A stretch of DNA of 47,745 nucleotides from Pseudomonadota bacterium (GTDB lineage Bacteria; Pseudomonadota; Gammaproteobacteria; Competibacterales; Competibacteraceae): the NCBI GenBank assembly GCA_018240295.1, contig JAFEGB010000026.1:1-47745 (forward strand), read 5' to 3'. The notes under the pieces were generated by a model, which saw nothing but the letters and a program-made list of their open reading frames with translations, ran no database searches and was not told the DNA's origin. Numbering within the stretch: position 1 is the first letter of the stretch; each line of letters begins with the position of its first letter. Shown piece after piece: positions 43,819 through 47,745 of this stretch. The position numbers and the translations under genes were made by a program.

Positions 43819-44278
43819 GGACGGGCCTTGCTGGGAGCAGCGCTTGCGGGGAAGGTCGGCGCGAACGGCCGGTGCGGGTCGGGGGATCGTAGTCTGGTGC
43901 GGTGCGGCACGTCCACGACGGGGGCCTGGCGGGCGGGCGCAACTGCGCTCGGCAGAAATACCAGGGAGTCGTGTGCGGCGGCGCTGCAAACCGGGCCTCC
44001 GGGCCTGGAGACCGGGCGGCAGACGGCGAGCCCCGATCCCGGTGACATTCCGCGTGAAACCGGTTTGCGGTGCACGGCGAGCTGCAGTGCCAGGGAAGGC
44101 ATTTGCAGGCCCTGCAGCCCCGTCTGCACACCCGCAGGATTTCCGGACAAAAGAATTGGCATACACAAAAACCGCGGCCTGTCCGGTAATGACCGGACAG
44201 GCCGCGGTTAAACGAATGGAGATGGATCAGACCATGCGGTTTGCGTGCATCACGCCAAATTCGGCGAATGCACGTCCG
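43819..44278. other. ppc upstream region
   Basis: 460 bp between ppc and the DUF3309 gene, both on minus. A TACGAT at 43886-43891 (minus sense) could be a -10 box for ppc. The right end holds the 18-bp hairpin at 44170-44209. Nothing else is recognised. Confidence 0.4.
44170..44209 (-). terminator. 18-bp perfect hairpin terminator
   Basis: Two 18-nt arms (44170-44187 and 44192-44209) pair perfectly around a 4-nt loop. On the minus strand the stem leads into TTTTTGTG, so it is an intrinsic terminator for the DUF3309 gene, whose stop is 70 bp away. The stem is unusually long and perfect. Confidence 0.75.
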
Positions 44279-44437
44279 TCATATTCTGCCCATCAATACC
44301 AGAATGATCACAACCACCACGACCAGCCCCAGACCGCCACTCGGGTAATAGCCCCAGTCACGACTGTGCGGCCAGGCTGGAATGGCACCGATCAGCAGCA
44401 GGATCAACACGATCAGCAGAATCGTACCGAGCGACAT
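44279..44437 (-). CDS. DUF3309 small membrane protein
   Basis: A 52-residue protein, MSLGTILLIVLILLLIGA then IPAWPHSRDWGYYPSGGLG and a second hydrophobic segment ending MGRI. This is the complete DUF3309 pattern, a small inner-membrane protein of unknown role often found as a single gene. An AGGAG site lies 8 nt before the ATG at 44437. A start at 44470 would add unconserved residues. Confidence 0.92.
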   Translation of the reverse strand: MSLGTILLIVLILLLIGAIPAWPHSRDWGYYPSGGLGLVVVVVIILVLMGRI

Positions 44438-44978
44438 GGGAGGTTCTCCTGTTGGTCTTGTTGTTGGCAATTACGCGGTCAGACAGACACTCCCGCCGAT
44501 CCGCAAAGCGTCGACGCATCTGAATGACGGCCTGAATCATCGCAACGAACACATGGACCCATGCTCGCCGGCTTGGTTCCGGCGAGGCGAAAAATCGTCG
44601 ATCACGCTCCGATGCTTACACGCCAAAGTACAGCCGGTGTCGATGCACGTTCCTGCGCAGAACAGGCGAGTCTTTGCGCAGCCACAAGCCAGAGCAGGAA
44701 GCGGAAGCAGATCAGCCGGACACCGGACGTTGCCTCAGGACCGTCCGTACGGTGACCACGACTCCTTACAGGAAAGGTTTCCAGGCGTGATCCGGCATCC
44801 ACTGAAATCCACTGCCCTGCCGGACTCCGGCGCAATGAACGAGCGATCCACGTGACTGCAGTGGTCGTGACATGATGCTTTCCGGATGCATGACGCCCAT
44901 GGCAGCCGTCATCGCCTGACTGACAATCCCGCAACCGGAACCGATGCCTGAAGTGGTGATGGTGAAACCGGAATACCG

Positions 44979-45012
44979 AAAAGCACGAAGTCCGCACCGG
45001 GCGGGCTTCGTG
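44979..45012 (-). terminator. Native terminator of the tRNA transcript
   Basis: On minus, CACGAAG-C-CCGC and GCGG-A-CTTCGTG pair around a short loop, then CTTTT follows. It lies 13 bp past the CCA end of the tRNA fragment, which is the position expected for a tRNA gene's terminator and shows that the flank to the left is original chromosome. Confidence 0.65.
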
Positions 45013-45024
45013 GATCATCGGTTC

Positions 45025-45087
45025 TGGTGCAGAGGATGGGATTCGAACCCACGTGGCGTGTTACCGCCCATCCGATTTCGAGTCTGA
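45025..45087 (-). other. Truncated class II tRNA 3' half, attachment-site remnant
   Basis: Read on minus, this is a tRNA 3' half: anticodon loop CTCGAAA with an imperfect stem, a long variable arm (GGCG-GTAACA-CGCC), the T-arm GTGGG-TTCGAAT-CCCAT, acceptor strand CCTCTGC, A73 and an encoded CCA. No D-arm or matching 5' acceptor (GCAGAGG) occurs upstream. The loop spells CGA (Ser), but A73 is typical of Leu or Tyr, so identity is open. The 5' stem (TCAGA) mismatches the 3' stem (TCGGA) once, as if the sequence right of the anticodon loop were from the element. This fits a tyrosine integrase crossover at a tRNA gene, with the intact gene restored at the far end of the island. Confidence 0.72.
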
Positions 45088-45098
45088 TTTTCGCCCCG

Positions 45099-45128
45099 TC
45101 ACCCATCATCACCCGTCATCACTGATCG
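45099..45128. repeat. Three 10-bp direct repeats
   Basis: TCACCCATCA, TCACCCGTCA and TCACTGATCG follow one another between the tRNA fragment and the integrase gene. They may be integrase arm-type or excisionase sites. Confidence 0.4.
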
Positions 45129-45191
45129 TTGATATTTCAGTCACTTGGGCGCATGCTTCGATCACCGGGCATCACTCGAAACCACCCAAAC

Positions 45192-45224
45192 CGTATGCCC
45201 GGCGTATGCCCGGCGTATGCCCGA
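45192..45224. repeat. Three tandem 11-bp repeats
   Basis: CGTATGCCCGG is repeated three times without a gap (last copy ends CGA), 15 bp before the integrase ATG. The position suits arm-type integrase binding or autoregulation of the integrase gene. Confidence 0.6.
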
Positions 45225-45238
45225 CATGGTGAAGCCCG

Positions 45239-46525
45239 ATGCCGACGACCCGATTCAAGTTCACGAAGCGTGCTCTGGAGGCCGTGCCTGCAGCGGCTGC
45301 CGGCAAGCGCGAAACCCTGCTCGACACCGAATGCCCGGCGCTGGCAATTCGCGTTACGGATAAAGGGGTGAAGTCGTTCATCCTGCAACGGCGGGTGAAT
45401 GGGAAGCCGACTTTCGTAACGCTGGGCCGCTTTCCGGAAATGACCGTCGAACAGGCGCGCAAGGCAGCAACCGGCGCGCATGTGCAGATCAACGACGGCA
45501 CCGACCCGAACGCCGTCAAGCGCGCCGACCGGGCGCGCAAGCTGACGCTGGCCGACGTGCTCGACGACTACCTGAAGGGGCGCGACCTGAAGCCGCGCAC
45601 CGTCGCCGGCTACCGCCGACAAGTCGAAGTGAACCTCGCCGAGTGGAAGGACAAGCCGTTGCTGGCGATCACCCGCGACATGGTCGAGCGCAAGCACGCC
45701 AGCCTGAGCGAGCCGCGCAGCTACGTCGTGAACGGGCGCAGCGTGCGCCGCGGCAGCGAGGCTGAAGCCAACTATGCAATGCGCGTGCTGCGGGCGCTGA
45801 TGACCTACGCCGCCGGCAAGTACGAGGACGAGGACGGCGCGCCGATCCTGTCCGACATCCCGACCCGGCGCCTGTCAGCGACGCGCGCATGGCATCGCAT
45901 CGAGCGGCGCCAGACCGTCATCAAGCCGACGCAGCTTGCCGACCTGCATGCGGCGCTCTGGCGCGTGCAGCCGGTGCGCGGTCCGCGCTACGACGACGAT
46001 GCCCGCGCCTACCTCGAACTGCTGCTGCTCACCGGCCTGCGCAAGAACGAGGCCGCGCAGCTTCGCGTTGCCGACGTGGACCTGCTGGCGCGCACGCTGA
46101 CGGTGCCGGACACCAAGAACCGCCGCCCGCATACCCTGCCGCTGTCCGACCGGCTCGAAACCCTGCTGCGCAGCCGCATCGAGGCCGCCGGCACCGATCC
46201 GGCAACGCTGCTGTTCCCGCATGTGCGCGACGTGCGCCGGCTGATCGAGCGCATCGCGACCGAAACCGGCATCACCTTCTGCCCGCATGACCTGCGCCGG
46301 ACCTTCATCACCATCGCCGAATCCCTCGACATCCCGGCGTATGCGCTGAAACGCTTGCTGAACCACAAGAGCGGTGCCGACGTGACGGCCGGGTATATCG
46401 TCATCGACACCGAACGGCTGCGCGAACCGATGCAGCGCATCACCGACTTCATGCTGAAAGCGGCCGGTGTACGCGAATCCGCAGCCGTGGTTCCGATCAC
46501 CCGCAGCGCCGGCACCGCCGGCTGA
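45239..46525 (+). CDS. Tyrosine recombinase/integrase (P4-type)
   Basis: A 428-residue site-specific recombinase. The N-terminal domain (residues 1-90: FTKRALEAVP then TECPALAIRVTDKGVKSF) is the DUF4102 arm-binding type. The core-binding part is about 100-190. Catalytic residues are R268 (TGLRKNEA), K293, H350 and R353 (HDLRRT), H376 (LLNHKSG) and Y386 (TAGYIVID). All are present, so it is probably active. It faces away from the truncated tRNA and begins 15 bp after the 11-bp repeats. It marks the left end of the element. Confidence 0.94.
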   Translation: MPTTRFKFTKRALEAVPAAAAGKRETLLDTECPALAIRVTDKGVKSFILQRRVNGKPTFVTLGRFPEMTVEQARKAATGAHVQINDGTDPNAVKRADRARKLTLADVLDDYLKGRDLKPRTVAGYRRQVEVNLAEWKDKPLLAITRDMVERKHASLSEPRSYVVNGRSVRRGSEAEANYAMRVLRALMTYAAGKYEDEDGAPILSDIPTRRLSATRAWHRIERRQTVIKPTQLADLHAALWRVQPVRGPRYDDDARAYLELLLLTGLRKNEAAQLRVADVDLLARTLTVPDTKNRRPHTLPLSDRLETLLRSRIEAAGTDPATLLFPHVRDVRRLIERIATETGITFCPHDLRRTFITIAESLDIPAYALKRLLNHKSGADVTAGYIVIDTERLREPMQRITDFMLKAAGVRESAAVVPITRSAGTAG

Positions 46526-46533
46526 GGCACGCC

Positions 46534-46974
46534 ATGAGCACGGACCTGTACGACACCGACCTGTACGCATGGGCGACCGGCAACGCCGCGCTGATCCGCG
46601 CCGGGCACCTTGCCGAAGTGGACTTCGAGCACATCGCCGATGAACTGGAGAGCATGGGCCGATCCGAACGGCGCGCGATCACCAGCCGTCTGGAAGTGCT
46701 GTTGATGCACCTGCTGAAGTGGCGCCTTCAACCCGGACGCCAAAGCCGTATCTGGCAACTGAATATCCAGGAACAGCGCCGGCGCCTTGCGCGCCTGCTC
46801 GCCGAGAATCCGAGCCTTCAGGCCGAACTGCCCGCGATCCTCCCGGATGCCTACTCCGATGCGGTGCTGTCGGCTGCGCAGGAAACCGGACTTGATGAAG
46901 CCGCCTTCACGGACGCCTGCCCGTTCACGCTGGCCGACGTGCTCGACGCCGCTTTCTGGCCGGACCCGGTCTGA
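46534..46974 (+). CDS. DUF29-family protein
   Basis: A 146-residue protein with the DUF29 pattern: LYDTDLYAWATGNAALIR, then EVDFEHIADELESMGRSERR, LLMHLLKWRLQPG and WQLNIQEQRRRLARLL. DUF29 proteins are of unknown function and common in mobile regions of proteobacteria and cyanobacteria. It starts 8 bp after the integrase stop and may share its transcript. Confidence 0.88.
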   Translation: MSTDLYDTDLYAWATGNAALIRAGHLAEVDFEHIADELESMGRSERRAITSRLEVLLMHLLKWRLQPGRQSRIWQLNIQEQRRRLARLLAENPSLQAELPAILPDAYSDAVLSAAQETGLDEAAFTDACPFTLADVLDAAFWPDPV

Positions 46975-47009
46975 CCGAATCTGCTGCCCACCCATCGGGG
47001 GACCGATCC

Positions 47010-47308
47010 ATGAACACGCTGGACGAACTCAACGCCATCGCCCGCGCACTGCCCGAAACGGCACTGGCGGAGCTGCTGGCGCATGCCCGCGCCTGCGCGA
47101 GCCGTCGGCCGATGATATGGGCGACCTGGTTCGATCATCGGTGCTGGAATCGATCGGCTACCTTCCGCCGAGGGCAGCCGAGGCCCGCTACCATCGTCAG
47201 GCCGCCGAGCAGGCCGTGACGACCTGGCTCACATCAGCGGGTCTGAAACCCGGCGCGATTCCTCAGCTTTTTGGTTGGCTAAATGACATTGATGCCAACT
47301 TGATCTGA
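47010..47308 (+). pseudogene. Small broken gene, DUF2281/antitoxin-like N-terminus
   Basis: Frame 1 starts at 47010 (MNTLDELNAIARALPETALAELLAHARA), which recalls small DUF2281-type antitoxins, and stops at 47219 after a low-quality tail. Frame 2 contains MGDLVRSSVLESIGYLPP starting at 47117 and runs to 47308 with regular helix-forming sequence. The change of quality near 47105-47117 suggests a frameshift that split one gene, but two overlapping small genes are also possible. Confidence 0.4.
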
Positions 47309-47386
47309 CTCAACATCGCAGCGACTGCAATCACATTAAATAGCAGCGGCATGCCGGATTTACCTCTGGTCAGTTGATCCGCCAAC

Positions 47387-47392
47387 AAGGAG
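47387..47392 (+). promoter_or_regulatory. Ribosome-binding site of the edge gene
   Basis: AAGGAG ends about 10 nt before the ATG at 47403. It supports this start over any other in the region. Confidence 0.55.
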
Positions 47393-47402
47393 CGTATCTG
47401 TT

Positions 47403-47745
47403 ATGAGGTCAACCAACAGTATCCAGGCTGTGCATGGCGCCTTCGTACGCATCAAGTCCGGCCCGCACCGCAGCGGTGACATCGGAAAACTTGTTTCTCA
47501 TCACGGGAAAGAAGCGGTCGTACGTTTCTTCGATGTTCCTGACGACACCCGGGCACTGGAGTGCCGGGTACCGATCACCGATCTCAAACTGCTCTCTCTC
47601 GCGCCACAGACTCGCGTCTTTCATGCACTGCCTGACGGTCGCTGGCGCGTCGGACGCGTGCTCGATGGCGAAGGGGAAACCCTGTACGTCCGCTTTCCGA
47701 ACGGCGAGGACGTGGCGTTGCCGCGCGATGAGATCGAGGTGCGCT
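47403..47745 (+). CDS. DpdE-like SNF2-type protein, N-terminus (partial)
   Basis: The first 114 residues of a protein that runs off the right edge. They form two small beta-barrel (Tudor/KOW-like) repeats: GAFVRIKSGPHRSGDIGKLV then VRFFDVPDDTRALE, and QTRVFHALPDGRWRVGRVL then LYVRFPNGEDVALPRDEIEV. This combination recalls the N-terminus of DpdE, the SNF2-type ATPase of the Dpd system that inserts 7-deazaguanines into DNA. It could also be another SNF2 helicase of a defence island, such as a DISARM-type one. The codon choice is less GC-biased than in the chromosome. The helicase domain itself is outside the window, so the call rests on the N-terminus only. Confidence 0.5.
   Translation, partial: MRSTNSIQAVHGAFVRIKSGPHRSGDIGKLVSHHGKEAVVRFFDVPDDTRALECRVPITDLKLLSLAPQTRVFHALPDGRWRVGRVLDGEGETLYVRFPNGEDVALPRDEIEVR

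Larger units (their letters stand above)
44438..45238. other. Junction between chromosome and integrated element
   Basis: 801 bp without a protein gene. The left part is ordinary spacer upstream of the DUF3309 gene. The right part has the native tRNA terminator, a truncated tRNA, and two sets of direct repeats leading to the integrase gene. Confidence 0.6.

Noticed and set aside
45025-45115. Intact tRNA gene
   Set aside because: No D-arm and no 5' acceptor strand matching CCTCTGC; only the 3' half is present.

Overview
This is a GC-rich, gene-dense stretch of a heterotrophic proteobacterium of the beta/gamma type. The evidence is a CheA-like kinase, SelO, RhlE, FadL, MsrQ, MtfA, a bacterial-type PEP carboxylase, DUF3309 and above all the exosortase A (PEP-CTERM) accessory genes. 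The genus cannot be settled from the sequence alone. Most of the window is ordinary chromosome. The last 2.7 kb is the start of an integrated element.

Layout. 1-7475: the N-terminus of a CheA-like kinase (minus) faces a ParA-type ATPase, a secreted TAXI-domain protein with a long TolA-like Ala/Glu/Lys tail, and the AMPylase SelO. A secreted protein of unknown function, an SDR oxidoreductase and a FadL porin follow on minus. 7476-9693: RhlE helicase with a long leader, then a small glutaredoxin-like protein. 9969-22040: an exosortase A-associated exopolysaccharide locus in two converging arms. The plus arm holds an acyltransferase, AMP-forming ligase, PLP decarboxylase, Wzy/O-antigen-ligase-like protein and beta-helix protein. 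The minus arm holds an acyl carrier protein, two exosortase-linked alpha/beta hydrolases, a GT4 glycosyltransferase and a double-VanZ membrane protein. The exosortase itself is not here, but a PEP-CTERM substrate (a NIDO-domain metalloprotease-like protein) lies at 31739-33787.

22229-31702: housekeeping and envelope genes (GNAT, glycine-zipper lipoprotein, WbuC cupin, CHAP amidase, alpha carbonic anhydrase, PAP2 phosphatase divergent from a lipid kinase and a phosphoesterase, DUF72, a lipoprotein, a FAD-linked oxidase). 33870-43818: a small secreted protein, a CDGSH protein, a DUF3772/MscS channel, MsrQ, a phosphoribulokinase-like kinase, a small membrane protein, MtfA and PEP carboxylase.

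44438-47745: DUF3309, then a truncated tRNA 3' half that still has its native terminator. It abuts direct repeats and a P4-type integrase, which marks one end of an island integrated at a class II tRNA gene. Cargo seen is a DUF29 protein, a decayed small gene and the N-terminus of a protein that resembles DpdE-type SNF2 ATPases of DNA modification/defence islands.

The least expected signals are non-coding. One is an orphan sigma70-type promoter and strong terminator around 34498-34624, predicting a ~90-nt RNA with repeated CUCC (anti-Shine-Dalgarno) motifs. Another is a sigma54-type promoter at 38668-38683 followed by a structured ~100-nt RNA ending in a GNRA-capped terminator hairpin. A second sigma54-type element lies just upstream of the glycine-zipper lipoprotein. 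Sigma54 control is known for PEP-CTERM genes in Zoogloea, so these sites may belong to the same envelope/EPS regulon (inference).
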